Origin: Ceratothoa steindachneri | Lineage: Eukaryota > Arthropoda > Malacostraca > Isopoda > Cymothoidae | DNA length: 64,000 bases | Direction: 5' to 3' | NCBI GenBank assembly: GCA_963969495.1 | Contig: OZ018323.1 | Location: 76,658,583-76,722,582, forward strand | Shown: one piece after another, positions 21,774-33,134 of the stretch | How positions within the stretch are numbered: the stretch's first letter is position 1 | How the letters are laid out: every line of letters starts with the position of its first letter | Program-made: the position numbers and the translations under genes | The notes under the pieces: model-generated | Database searches by the model: none | What the model saw: only the letters and a program-made list of their open reading frames with translations | Told to the model about the DNA's origin: nothing

Positions 21774-24284
21774 ACTTTATTCTGGAACAAAAAAATAAAA
21801 CCATGTAAAATACAGCATTTTATCGCATTTCATAAATAGGCCTACTTAAAGACAAAAATGACAACATTGAAGGTATAAAAAGCAAGTTTACCCTCTCACG
21901 TATTCATTTTCTTCCATTTACTCACAGAAAATGGTGGCGGACGTGATCACCCACACAATGACACACGCGCGAACACGCATATATGCACACACACACACAA
22001 ACACATGCACACACAGGTACAAAGTCATATACATTCGTAACAATATATATCAGTGAATGCACCACCCTAACCAGCTCAACACAACACAACACGGCGCGTT
22101 CTGGCGAGTCCCCAATTTCATGTTGACTTGAACTCAAGATGATGTTGACCGCCAGGATGCGGTTTTTATTATAAGATAAAATTCTGAACATTACAAGCTT
22201 GAAATTACAAACCTGAGCCTTTGCTTTTGTAGTCTATGCTGTCGGATCTGACTGGGCCAGAGCGGCGTGCGGTAACCGGACCCTGATGCGTCGTCCACTG
22301 ACTCGTCCTGCTGCACGTGTTGTGTACAAATCGTCAAACAAACGTTCGAACTTCTGACTTCGACTTCGGACTGCCGCCCCCCTACCGCCCCCCCAGATCT
22401 TTCCACCGCCCACTTTGGGAACCACTGGTTTAGGGCATCACTGTCAATGGAACAGACCGGGCCTTGCCGACCATTAGCATTGCTTCTGGCTCCAGGAATA
22501 TCTTGGCTGCTCTCAGGGTGGTTATTCTTGAAATCCTGGTAGCGGCAACTGGTGTCGCCTTTAAAGCTCTGCTCGAAAAGATAGACTTTGTAATTACACA
22601 TCAGACAGCTTACAATTTGAAAGTGGATGAGCTATTGGCAAAAAGTCTAGAGTCTGGACACATCCCAGATCAGCCGTTCTGTAATGTACACTCAACTCTA
22701 ATGTGTAATCGAGTGATCACCAAACGTAACATGTGTTACTGCACAAGCCCTGGATTGTGTGACTTGACTCATAAACCATGACTTTGATCACAAGCCATGG
22801 AACCAGGCACATGAATTTGATATCCACATAGCGCCTCGACCAAACAAATATGTCAGCCTTAAGTAAGAGCGCTCCAATCGCCTAACACTGATATGCGCCA
22901 TCAGTCTCTACCATGTTTAAGATTTGGCATCCTTTGTGCAGAAATACGAACATGTTACCAATCAGTTGGCTTGCATTGTGAGGTGCTTCTTGGACTTGGA
23001 CTTCCTGAAGGTGATGTACTGTGCAGGTGCTCATCTTGGACTTCATCTAGTCGAGCCATACCTGTCTTTGACGATGTCAGCTGAAACCTACAGCAAGATC
23101 ATGCCATCATTTCAGCAGTATTACCAGTAACTGGAAAAGATAGATGTGGCCACTTTGCTACAGGTTCAGGAACTAGCCTTCAAGTTTGTGTCCCAGAAAA
23201 GTTTCCAACATACAAAGTATGATGAGGACATCTGTGATGCCATACTCAAAATAGCAGCCTCATTCCAACCACAGGTCATTAAGCTTCTGAAGATGATCCT
23301 TCCCAAGTTGGCAACGAGCTTTTAGAGGCAGAAGGGCGATATCTTTGCCTGTGAAGACTATGATGAGACTGCAGAGCATGTTGTCACTCAGATGGATCCA
23401 GAGAAGTTGGAGATGGCATCAATTCACAACCTGAATGCAGAGCGCAGTGTTGGATTTGTTAACTTCGAGCTGTCTAGAAGAGGTGACAAACAACTTGGCA
23501 GTGCATCAGAAGCACAGGTCAAAGCAAAGTCGACGTATCTTATCGACAAAAAGCAATTAGTTTCATTTAGGGCCTATGGCAGTGTGATCAGGAAAGGAGG
23601 AAAGCTACCAGAAATCATGCTGGTATGGAACACAAGGCCAGATGAACTGAAGAAACAAGGCCTGCAGGACAAAGAGATTGACAATGTGGCAGTAGATCGG
23701 CGAAAAAACAAGGTCTTGGACAAGTTGAAAAAAATGAGAGGACCATTTACCTCAGCTGGTGCACTAGATGAGTATGTGGCAGACACTGACACCAACCAGT
23801 ACACAAAGGTAGAACACCTGTACCTGGAGGTTCACTATGCTTGAGACACATCACTTTCCCTGCCGAAATCAAGCGACATATTTCGCCTCATGAAACACCA
23901 CATCCAATCGACACTATGCAGTGAACCTGAAACTGTACCTGAAAAACATTACCACCAACGCAAATGTGACACTGGAAGACTAATGAGGCCATGGACACAA
24001 TTCTACGACACTGACTATCTGTTGACAGTGTTGTTGAATACTAACACACTCTGGACACTCAAATTGAACACTAGTATAGACAAACATTGTGGTCTTGCTG
24101 TGCTTGATGCGCATTATTATTTGTCTCAAGTAAATTTAATATCAATAATACTGAGTTTCCTTACCGTATTCCAGGTCTTTACTAATATTGTGAGTAAAAA
24201 ACGGATTTTGGGGGAAATGCAAACATCAAAGCATATGAACAAAGGGGTTTGGCTTGATTAAACGGCTTATGTTTGGTATTTTTT

Positions 24285-24545
24285 CGTTCATACTGACCAA
24301 TCTCTGTGGAAATTTTTTCACCTACAGTATTTGCGGTAAGTGGAACGCACTTCCAGTGGAAGTTGTCAACAGTGAATCTGTTGACCAGTTCAAGTCAAGA
24401 CTAGACAAAGTCTTGAAAAGTGGCCGTTTAGGGACGCAAAACAATTGAGCAGCCATGTGCCTACTCGATTGCTAGTCCAAAGGTACCCTCTTTGAATGGA
24501 CCGTAAGGTCTCCTAGGGTACTTTCTTTCCTTGTAACTTGTAAAT
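24285..24545 (+). pseudogene. 3' end of a CR1/L2-like LINE
   Basis: The plus frame 24254-24448 reads FFTYSICGKWNALPVEVVNS then ESVDQFKSRLDKVLKS. This is the C-terminal end of ORF2 in CR1/L2-like LINEs (the FF..R....WN.LP..VV....V..FK..LD pattern). About 100 bp of 3' UTR follow. Everything upstream is absent, a typical severe 5' truncation. A C-run (24588-24599) and polypurine tract follow. Confidence 0.7.
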
Positions 24546-24639
24546 CTCCATATGCTAAGGGAGATATATCAAAAGGTTGGTACTAACCCCCCCCCCCCCT
24601 AATTATAGACCCAAGGGAGCTAATTCCCACAACCCAACC

Positions 24640-25530
24640 TTTCGGGAAAAGAGAGAATGATAAAGAAAACGACGAAAGGTAAAAGTGGAAAGAAAGTTGA
24701 AAATAAAATATGTAAAAAAGATGGGAAGGAAAAAAGAAGAAATAGAAGTAAAGAGAAAATTAGGAAAGTGATAATCGAAAAAGATGAAAGGAAAATTAAA
24801 AGAAAGAGTAAGGGAAGAGAAAAAGGAAAATAGATAAAACAGGTCGAATAAAAAAAAAGAATATAGAAGATAAAAGAAAATGGGAAAATGGAAAAAGAGA
24901 AAATAGGAAAAAGTGGAACGGAAAAAGAGGAAATGGAATAAAAAAGAAACTGAAGAAAGAAAAAAGAGAATAGGACGAAAGGGAAATAGAAAAGGGTGAA
25001 GACAAAGAGAAATTGAAGAAACGAGTAAATGAGTGAAGAGAAAAACCGAATATTGAAGAGGAAGATAAAGGACAAATAAGTAGATAGAAAAAATGCAAGA
25101 AGGAAAGAAAAATAGAAAAGAGTATAAAGAAAAAATAAGGAGAGGCAAAAATAGAAAAGGAGTTTGGGGAAACAGAACAACGCAAAAAAGTTGTTGTTGT
25201 TTTTGCTCTTCACCCCAAGAGAAGATGACCTAGGAGAAGAGGAATAACATAAAAGACGGAAATAGAGGGAATAGAGAAGAAAAGAAAAGGATCAGCCTAG
25301 AGGAGAAAATTGATAAAGAGAAAAGGAGATTGAAAATAAAAATAAAAAAGAAAGAGAAAAAGATAATGAGAAAAGCAGGAAAGGCAAAAAAAAGAAAATA
25401 TAAGCTAAAAAAGAGAAATATCAAAAGTATAACGCAGAAAAAAGAAAATGAGTAAATGTAAAATGAGAAAACATGAAATGAGAAAAAAAGTGAGTATGAG
25501 ATATTTTTATGGCGCCCATCTGGCAACTGT
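24640..25530. repeat. polypurine tract, GA/A-rich on the plus strand
   Basis: About 890 bp in which the plus strand is nearly all A and G (AGAAAAAG-type, no strict period). Long F/S/L-rich frames on the minus strand are composition artefacts. A similar tract is at 30130-30900. Confidence 0.9.
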
Positions 25531-25639
25531 CTACAGGGCATAAGTCGCCGTAATTAATTCTAGCCTATTACTAGGCTACATTAAAAACAAAAAAAGTACA
25601 CACAAACCAAAGAACTTAAACCAAACGTTAAACAAAAAG

Positions 25640-28250
25640 CAGCAACAACAACAAGGATACCCGCCTAGCCCAGGCGCCGGAACGTGGGACCAACGCCAAA
25701 GAGAGTAAATTAAAATGGAAGAGGCCAACCTCATCATCTGCGCGGTCAATCCTTACCCGTCCAGGAACCGAACAGAAAGATAAATTCCACATCCGCCTGG
25801 CTTACGGCAATCGTGGCGTCACAGATACCACGATACAGGAAATGCGGAGATTCCAATGGCCCGAGAGCACTCAGGGCTCTTTGTCTATCGTTAAAGATCA
25901 CAAACCTGTGTCCAAACCAGGCACGACGCGTTATCTCCCGTACCGAGCGGTACATTGCAACCAAATTTGCAGTTAAAAAATATGTAGCTTTTGTAGATCC
26001 TAACTGACTTGAAACAGAGGGGATAAGGGTGCAAGACGGCCGCCTCCTACGAATACTATCGACGCTGTGGAAGATTTGGTAGCAAAGGCTTGGTGACAAA
26101 TAGTCAAAGTTGTACCTTCCAGGGTGGTCTCCTGGGCAGAACCAGAGACGCTACCAGCCAAGAGCTACACGGAGCTCTCGAAGAAGTTTCCTGGCTCTAA
26201 GCACAAAGAGTTTATGGTATGACTGGCGTCTTTCGATGACATATGCACCGTCAAAAATTACCGCGCATGTAATGAGAGCCATTAGCGACTGAGAGACTTT
26301 GGGCATGAGCGTACGAGCTCATAATGCACTATGAACGGCCTGAACAGTGAAAAGCAAGTGGATCTCCCCAAGATCGACAAGTTAGCTCTCAATAGAGGAG
26401 GTGTGGAAGGCACCGGTTGCCAGGAAGAGATTGGTGCGGTAGATCGAGTCTAGCTTACGGAATTCACGCTGGGCTGCAGATGTATAAAACTGCATCCGTA
26501 GTCAAGCTTTGAGAGAACAAAAGAGCGATAAAACAACAAAGCGGTAGCCCTGGCAGCGCCTCAGGTGCTGGACGTTACATAAAGAAGAATATCTAGGAAG
26601 CGGTTACAAGAGACCCTAAAGCTGAGAATATAGCCTCTCAGGTGAGGCGTCGGTCGAAAACAAGACCAAGGAAACGGTACAAATCTACCACTTCCAGATG
26701 AACCCCGTTTAGCAACAAGTTCAGGTTGGGATGGATCCGTGAATAGCGGAAGAAGTGCACTACTTTAGTCTTACGGAGGAAAATCGTAATCTGTGCATTT
26801 AGGCATAGCAAGAGATGCGGTTCAATGCCTTTTAATTTCGACTCTCCAAAGTTGAAATCTTGGCCGCACCAAAAGAGATCGAAATGTCGTCCACGTAGAG
26901 AGTAGCAAAAAGGTTTTCTGGTGACCTTCGAGGTCATATCGTTGATGCTGAGGAAACTTCCTAGTGAGACGCACTCTCCTGCCATATTGAGACGGCGAGA
27001 GCTCCCTCCATTCGTACGCTGAATTGAAGATTTCGTAGGAATTCAGAAATGAAAATTGGAAGGCTTCTCCTTGTCCCTAGTGTAGTGCTATCTACGAAGG
27101 AAGGCATGGTAAATAGCATTTTCTAGTAAGAGTAGAACATCGGACATGTAGTGGAAGTTGCGGAAGGTGCACTGTGCAGAAGACAGGAGGCCTTGGTGGT
27201 CAAAGAGATGTCTAATCTAACATTTACCAATTTCTCCTTAACTTACACAAGCAAGAGGTTTAAAAAATTGTGCGGAAACCGGCAAGGAGAGAGTGATATC
27301 TCCCCGGCTTACAATGAGCGAGCACAGTAGCCATTCGTCAGGAGTCTGTAAGGATACCCTGTGAAAACATCCTGTTGAAAAAATATAAACCTAGGAAAAA
27401 TACCATGCTTCATTAACCTAAGTTTCGAAGCATAGCATACGAGACACCGTTCGGGCCAAGGACGGTATCTCTATATGAAGCGAGAGGGTCATCTCACACT
27501 CGGCCGACCTCCAAGGAAGCGGGCAACGTGCAAAACGGCCAGACGTTTTAAGAATAGTAGTTAGGCTTACCGCGATGAGGTTGTCGGGAAAGAACTTAAC
27601 TAACGGCCTCATCCACTGACCTAAAATCCTTGATTGGGACATATAATAAGTCATTTCTTGAAATGCGGAACACCGAGAGCGCCTCAAGCACCCCCGGAGC
27701 GGAGTTTTCAGGCGGCAGTAGCCCGGAATATGATAATTGAATGGGAAAGTAGTTGATTCCATGAAAGTCATCGACCACCTTCCGCCCAAAATCAGGCTGT
27801 GCATCTGGAGAACACAGGGACAGCTCGACAGGAAAATGAAGCAGTTCTCGAGCTATGATGTGTAAATTCATCCACATTTAGAACACCTATCTCCAGCTAG
27901 TCGATCATTGATTGATCACTGTGATTGATCGTGTAGTTGTTTCCGGAGTGATTGCCACTATGCTATGACGTGGCGGAAGTCTTCCCCTTCAAAGTAGGCT
28001 GATGAAGAAATAACAGTATACCTTATATCTAGGTCTAACTGCGCTGCCACTGGCTTAAATGAAGTATTTATAGCGAATATAAGAACGGAGACATCATATC
28101 GGGCGTAAATTGCGCACCATCCTGCCCGATACCACTCTCTAATGCCTGATGCTGATGGAGCATGCGCCATTTGTACAACATGCTCCCCATCAGTAAAGCG
28201 AACAATGAGGAAACGCATGAAACTGGTACACTAGAAGACGCCAGGCAGCT
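25640..28250 (-). pseudogene. I/Jockey-type LINE: endonuclease, RT and RNase H remnants
   Basis: On the minus strand, 28218-27958 reads GIREWYRAGWCAIYARYDVSV...YTVISS, matching the middle of an APE-type endonuclease. 27800-27420 gives FGRKVVDDFHG-type text from the endonuclease C-terminus. 26985-26638 reads SINDMTSKVTRKPFCY, then KTKVVHFFRYSRIHPN and GVHLEVVDLYRFLGLVFDRR, the RT post-catalytic block. 26400-26000 carries traces of the RNase H region. Lesions are frequent and the YADD block is disrupted near 26880-26900. The 3' end is near 25640 and the 5' end adjoins the Gag-like block. Confidence 0.65.
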
Positions 28251-28399
28251 TCTCGATGAGGCGCTCCGATGTCACCAAGACTCCACTCACTATACCTGCA
28301 ACTTTAGTCTTAGTCATTGGGCTAGTCTCACTCCCCGAGGACATCCGGGAATGGACGTAGCTGTCGTAACGTGATCATCTGCTGAAATAGCAGAGGACG

Positions 28400-29800
28400 A
28401 CTCCATCCCTGGATCCCCAACGAGGCGAAGAGAGGGGAACTTCCAGTCCTTTTTGTCTATTTGTTCCTCTTATTCTTCTTTTTATGAGAGGGCGGTGGAG
28501 AGTGATCCCATTTTTTCCCAGCCACTGATGGGTCCCCAAAGCAAGATGGATAAGCCTTCTCCGAGATGAAGTCCATGGTTGACAATGGGGTGCCAACCGT
28601 AAAGGAGATCCATCTTCTTATTGTGAGTCCTTGGGGGGCCTGTGTCGCCTCATGAAGATCTTGCACAGGGACGGACTTTGACTTGGAGCTATCTCTCACC
28701 GAGTCATTGTTCGCCCTTTGGAAAAACCTGCCTTATGAGGTGGGCAAACTCAGGAGCTATTCCCACTTAATGGGTGGTCATCCAATCCCCCAAAGTGTCA
28801 CGGAATCCACCCGGGACTCCTCATGCCTATTGCCTGTAATAAAGGTCATTGGGGCACGCGAGCCAACCTCTAACGGGAAAAAATGAGGACAATGCACACC
28901 GGCCCCAGCATGCTTAAAACATATATTTACAGGACAGTTTGGGACATTACTCGACGGACCCGGTCAACCCGTGTCCCTCTAAGAGGGTTAGCCCATGGCG
29001 AGCCACTCTCAGCGGGAGCGCTCGATTTTGGACCGCCTACTTGCTGTTTTTTTGGTAGGTCCCTGTAAAACCAAATGAGGGAGCGACCACTGGTAGAGAA
29101 CATGAGTCGTTCGCGGGTAATTCCAAAGAAGGGAGTGAGTGGAAAGCTGCCTCATCCGTAGATATAAGAAAGGGGAAAGCCCCCTCTCTGGTAGAAGAAG
29201 CTTGTAGGTGCCCCTGAGAAAGCACATGAGGTGCGCCTTGTCTTCAGAGGTGAAGCCACCCAAGGGCGGCTCAAAAGATGGCAAAGGATAAGCCCCTTTG
29301 CCGTAGAAAAGTGGTGGGAATAGAGGCCCTCCACCTCACAGAGTGGAGCTGTGAGGTACGGGGACAGAATTTTGTTCAAATTTGCCAACACACGAAATTA
29401 CCTACGCTTGTGATCACTAAAGAGAAAAAGGGAGGGTTGGTGGGCTATCCCCCCTATCCCGTCTCGGGTTTTCGGACTTTCCAGGTGTCCACCCCTACTG
29501 CGTTAACTATGGTGTTCGCACGTGTACACCAAAGCAGAGCGCCTAGAAGTTTTCCAGTGGACCAACTTGTCCCCAAAGGCCACAGTTCCCAAATGAGCAG
29601 CCAAAGCAAAGAAGCAGGACGACAGGACGGATTGCTTTATTAGGTTGTACTTATCTTCGACAGGACGGTCAAGATCTGTTGTGACGGACCCAGAGACGAG
29701 TTCCAAGACTTCACATTGGCCTGGCAGCCAACAAGGCAATAAAGGTTGACGGCCATAAGCAGTAGAGAATTATGTAGCCAAAGGGATGATTGGAGCAAAA
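28400..29800 (-). pseudogene. retroelement Gag-like remnant
   Basis: The minus frame 29739-29503 reads LVSGSVTTDLDRPVEDKYNL then IKQSV and, after a slip, HLGTVAFGDK. This recalls the retrotransposon Gag pattern D.P.EDKYN.LK..., followed by LGD. Downstream (29280-28400) short open stretches continue in mixed frames, ending in a proline- and lysine-rich piece (28560-28460). It may be ORF1 of the adjacent LINE or a separate LTR element. No protease, RT or LTR is seen here. Confidence 0.4.
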
Positions 29801-30129
29801 CTCATCTTCCCCGACGCCCAGGTCCCCCTCAAGGCCTGGTCTTTTGCAGTCTGCAGGAATTAAAGAGCTTTTTATAGAGCCTCCAAAGCCTCTCTTTTGG
29901 CACGACATAAGAAAGCTAGTCAGATCCTTAAGCCTAGAGAAAGAGTTGAGGGTAAAGGGTTAGAGAAAAGGAATGCTGAGAGGGAACGAGGGGAAGCACA
30001 ACAACTTATCACGGCCCCATCAGAGATTTGGAGCAAACCGAGTGACGGGGTTTCTCTAATTTGCACTCAGGCCAAGAAGACTTGCGGCTGCTCCAGGTAC
30101 CAGGCTACACAGAGTACCTCTTTGCGGAG
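29801..30129. other. short unassigned spacer
   Basis: Mixed-composition sequence between the Gag-like block and the second polypurine tract; an 80-residue plus-strand frame (29897-30139) is arginine/glutamate-rich and shows no family motif. Confidence 0.35.
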
Positions 30130-30900
30130 AAAGAGATGAGAGAAAGTAGAAAACATAATGGGGAAGGGAAAAGACGAAGAAGAGAACAGGATAGGAGAAA
30201 AAGAGATAGACAAATGGGTAAAGAGAACAAATGATGTTTTTCTAAATGAAAAACAGGGTAAGGATGAACGAGAGGAAAGGAAAAATAGCCCCCAAAATAT
30301 AAAATAAAACATGGAAGAAAGACAAAAATGGGAAAAAGAAAAGAAGAAAACGAAATTAACTAAAAGTGTAGAGTCCAATAACAGGGTAGAAAAATAGTAA
30401 AAAAGGAAAGAAGAAAATATTGTTTATGAGATTGAAAATAAAAATGAGATAAAGAAGTGGAAAAAATCGAAAAGAGAATTCGAGAATAGAGAAAAGTAAA
30501 AAGATGAAGAAAAAGATAATGGAAAAAGAAAGAAAGTAGGGGAGTAAAAGGAGACCAAGCAAAACTATAATACTATAAAAAGAATTGAAATAGGAAAAAA
30601 GACAAAAATATTTAAAAGAGAAACTAGAAAAGACAAATATATAAGGAGAAAAGATAAAACGAAAAATAGAAAGATAAAATGAAAATGCTTTGAAGAAAAA
30701 GAAAAATGAAAAAAGGGGAAAGGAAAAAATGGAAAAGAGAACTAATATAGGGAAAATTAAAACAAAAAGAAAGCGAACAAAAGGAAAAGAGAAAACAAAA
30801 GTATCAAAAGATAAAACGATAAGATTGAAAAATCGAATAAGGCCAAAAGAAAAGGAGAAAATTGAAAACGAGAAAATAGATAAAGACAAGAAGGCAAAAT
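30130..30900. repeat. second polypurine tract
   Basis: About 770 bp, almost all A/G on the plus strand, like 24640-25530. Large F/S-rich minus-strand frames and a K/E-rich plus-strand frame over it are composition artefacts. Confidence 0.9.
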
Positions 30901-31309
30901 AGAGAGAACTTGTAAACCATCTTTAATTCAACCGCTGGGCCACAGCAGAGGGGATCTCAGCTACATCATAAGCCATCATGTTCTAGCTTATACTTTGGCG
31001 ATTGCGTGCCCCCTTCCTGCTGGCCCCAACACCCTCTTGTGCTCCCAATGCCTGCGGGTGGATTTGTACACTTGCTCCAGGAAGTACTCCTACCCCTGCC
31101 TATACCACAATTTTTCGTCATAGTTCAGGAACCATTTATTGAAGGGTAACAAAGTTTTGGTACATTGAGAGGAATGTACTAATAGACACAGCCACAATTT
31201 TTTTAAAAAACTGATAGACAAATAAAGAAATAATAACACGTTTTACGGATCTTGCAATCAAAAAGTATTTATATCCATTACAATTGCATAAATAATAGTC
31301 AAATATATC

Positions 31310-32510
31310 AGGGTGACCCTATAAAAACGGGCCTGCACACACTTTTTGTGATATATCCTTCATTCATTCACTAATCAGCCTTATTTGCAGGACATAACAG
31401 AAGCAACGCCTGAGAACACAACTAGATCTCAATGGGAGCTCCAGCAAAGAATATACTGCGTCAAACATTACTACAACACAGGCTCGTTCAAGACATTGCA
31501 GGACACTTTCGTGCATCAGTTCGAATGTGAAAAAGCCCCCCCCCCCCCCAAGAGAGAATTCAGGATTGGGTGGACCACTATGAGACAGTGGAGAACCTCA
31601 ATGCAGCCAGTGACAACCGTCCAAGCCATTCAGGACGCCCCAGGAAGCGTACAGCTGAGCTGATTGAGAGCGTGAGAGAGTCAGTTCAGCAGTCCAAAAC
31701 GCTCTATGCACAAGCGAAGTCAGTCCCTCGGTATATCCCGTGAGACTTGCGGGAGAGTGCTAGTAATGGATGTAAAGGCCTACCCATACAGAATATAGAC
31801 GAAGCAGACCCTTACAGCCTTAGACATGGAGAAGATTCAGGAGACCCCAACTTTCTTTAACCTACTTTGGACCTCAGATGAAGCTCACTTCCGTCTTGAA
31901 GGATAGGTAAACTCGAAGACGAATGTCTTCCGGGGAACCTCCAGATTAAAGCAGGTAGCCACCAAGCCACTACACTCCCCTAAGTGCAAGGTATGGACTG
32001 AAATCTCAGTCAGAGGCATCATCGGAACATTCTTCTTCGAGGAATCTGGCGCGACAGTGACAATTACCAAGGAGCGGTATGTTGAGGTCCTCAAAACCTT
32101 CAAGAGGGAGCTGCTGACCCTGTTCCCGTCGCTTATGGGGAAGCTCTAGTTCCAGCAAGATGGAGCAAGCTCTCACACCTCAAACCTGTCCCGAGATTGG
32201 CCGAAAGAGAACTTTGATGGCCGTGTGATCAGTCTCAAGACTGATTTTGAGCAGGCACCTCACAGCCTAGACCTTAGCCCCCGAGATTTCTTTCTCTTAG
32301 GTTACCTTAAAGACAGTGTGCGCAGGGAGACCCAGGACCATCGTGGAACTCAATGATGCCATCAGGGAGGAGATCAGAGCCATTAGTCGGTCGGTTTGTA
32401 AGGACGTCATAGACAACTTTGTGCTGCTCAAGAAATGCACAGAGCTAAATGGAGGTCATCTCGAACACGTGCTCTAGAAGAATAAAGAAGAAAAGTCCAA
32501 AGGCTCTCAT
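31310..32510 (+). pseudogene. mariner-family transposase remnant
   Basis: Plus-strand frames give an N-terminal helix-turn-helix region (RIYCVKHYYNTGSFKTLQDT, 31450-31510), a linker SHSGRPRKRTAELIESVRES (31625-31690) and catalytic blocks SDEAHFRLEG (31870-31900), VWTEISVRGIIGTFFFEESG (31992-32050), FQQDGASSHTS (32152-32185) and APHSLDLSPRDFFLLGYLKD (32255-32315). By my count 41 residues separate the D of QQDGA from that of PRDFF, longer than the 34 of classic mariner. A poly-C run (31535-31548) and at least six stops or shifts disable it. A possible left end is GGGTGACCCTATAAAAAC at 31311. The right end is lost against the Tc1-like terminal repeat at about 32505. Confidence 0.8.
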
Positions 32511-32689
32511 CAAATTTACAACTTATGTGGAACTTTATGTAATAAATATAATGTAACTATCAGAAAACCAAAAAGGTGATCACGAAAATCTTTATAAGGA
32601 AAATAGTGAAATTTGACAACACATTCATATAAACAGTGTTTAGTACTTGGTTGCATAACCCATGTTGTTAAATGCAGCTTACATGCGAT

Positions 32690-33125
32690 TTGATTAGTCC
32701 CCTACGAACTTTCTAAAAGTGCTTGGGCTTATTTTTTTCCGTTCCTACAAAGATATTTTCTTAAAATCAGATAAATTACACAGATCTCGTTTCAGGACCA
32801 TAAGTTTCAATTCCCTCCGCAGTTCTCGATGGGCTTCAGGTCAAGTGATTTACTTGGCCATTCCAAAACATTAATTCTACCTGTATGTAACCAATTCTTA
32901 GTTTGTTTTGTTGTATGTTTGGGGCCATTGTCTTGTTGAAATGCCCATCGTGGTGTAAGTTTAAAGAGCCAACGCTAGATAACAATTTCTTTCCAAAATT
33001 CCCCTGTAAATTTCACCCTTTATTCTTCCATCGACTAGCTCCATTCTTCCAAACCCTGATGAGCAAAAACAACCCCATACCATGATTGAGCCACGGCCGA
33101 ATTTGACTGTAGGGATCGTATTCTT
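32690..33125 (-). pseudogene. Tc1-like transposase, C-terminal half
   Basis: Minus-strand text SIMVWGCF-type with CSSGFGRMELVDGRIKG (33095-33010), then [10 protein letters not shown] (32945-32915), then [13 protein letters not shown] (32855-32815). The last two are the second and third catalytic blocks of Tc1 transposases (D and E, with L for P in the last). Frameshifts separate them. The first catalytic block is not present. Confidence 0.8.
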
Positions 33126-33134
33126 TGGCGCGTA

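Larger units (their letters stand above)
19738..22427 (-). mobile_element. hAT-superfamily transposon with target-site duplication
   Basis: The left end is CAATGGTTCCCAAGCTTTTG and the right end on the minus strand is CAGTGGTTCCCAAAGTGGGC, giving ~13-bp terminal inverted repeats. Both ends are flanked by the identical octamer GTTTAGGG (19730-19737 and 22428-22435), the 8-bp duplication expected of hAT. Length 2,690 bp. Subterminal sequence is GC-rich. It carries the transposase frame at 20229-21773 and a short (CA)n near 21988. The exact duplication implies insertion after the host sequence existed and relatively little decay since. Confidence 0.93.
18690..24010 (+). pseudogene. decayed coding copy of an unrecognised protein family, split by a hAT element
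   Basis: I do not recognise a named domain. Joined plus-strand frames before the hAT insert give LPTGKDVIQNMIYLLRPK (about 18710-18770), QKKMYCEDFVDRKW (19095-19145), an acidic DSEDAGMDTDNTYSDIDNHS (19270-19325) and WQAESAVILVGNKMFGR (19505-19560). After it come GITVNGTDRALPTISIASGS (22436-22490), ALLEKIDFVITHQTAYNLKV (22565-22625) and a continuous 150-codon frame (23392-23844) with LNAERSVGFVNFELSRRG and NVAVDRRKNKVLDKLKKM. NLKLYLKNITTNANVTLEDL follows to about 24000. Total coding about 2.6 kb without the insert, with many frameshifts and stops. Removing the hAT and one target copy restores the frame at KKQGAGSFSV/GITVNGT. It could be a host-gene duplicate or a mobile-element protein. Confidence 0.65.

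Noticed and set aside
22191..22601. 136-residue minus-strand gene across the right end of the hAT
   Set aside because: It crosses the transposon terminus and target duplication into unrelated sequence, so it cannot be an ancestral gene.
23574..23804. 76-residue minus-strand gene
   Set aside because: Antisense shadow of the 150-codon plus-strand frame at 23392-23844.
24603..25213. 181- and 197-residue minus-strand frames rich in F, S and L, resembling membrane proteins
   Set aside because: They read the complement of a polypurine tract, in several overlapping phases; no codon-level signal.
30356..30902. 177-residue minus and 70-residue plus frames
   Set aside because: Same composition artefact in the second polypurine tract.
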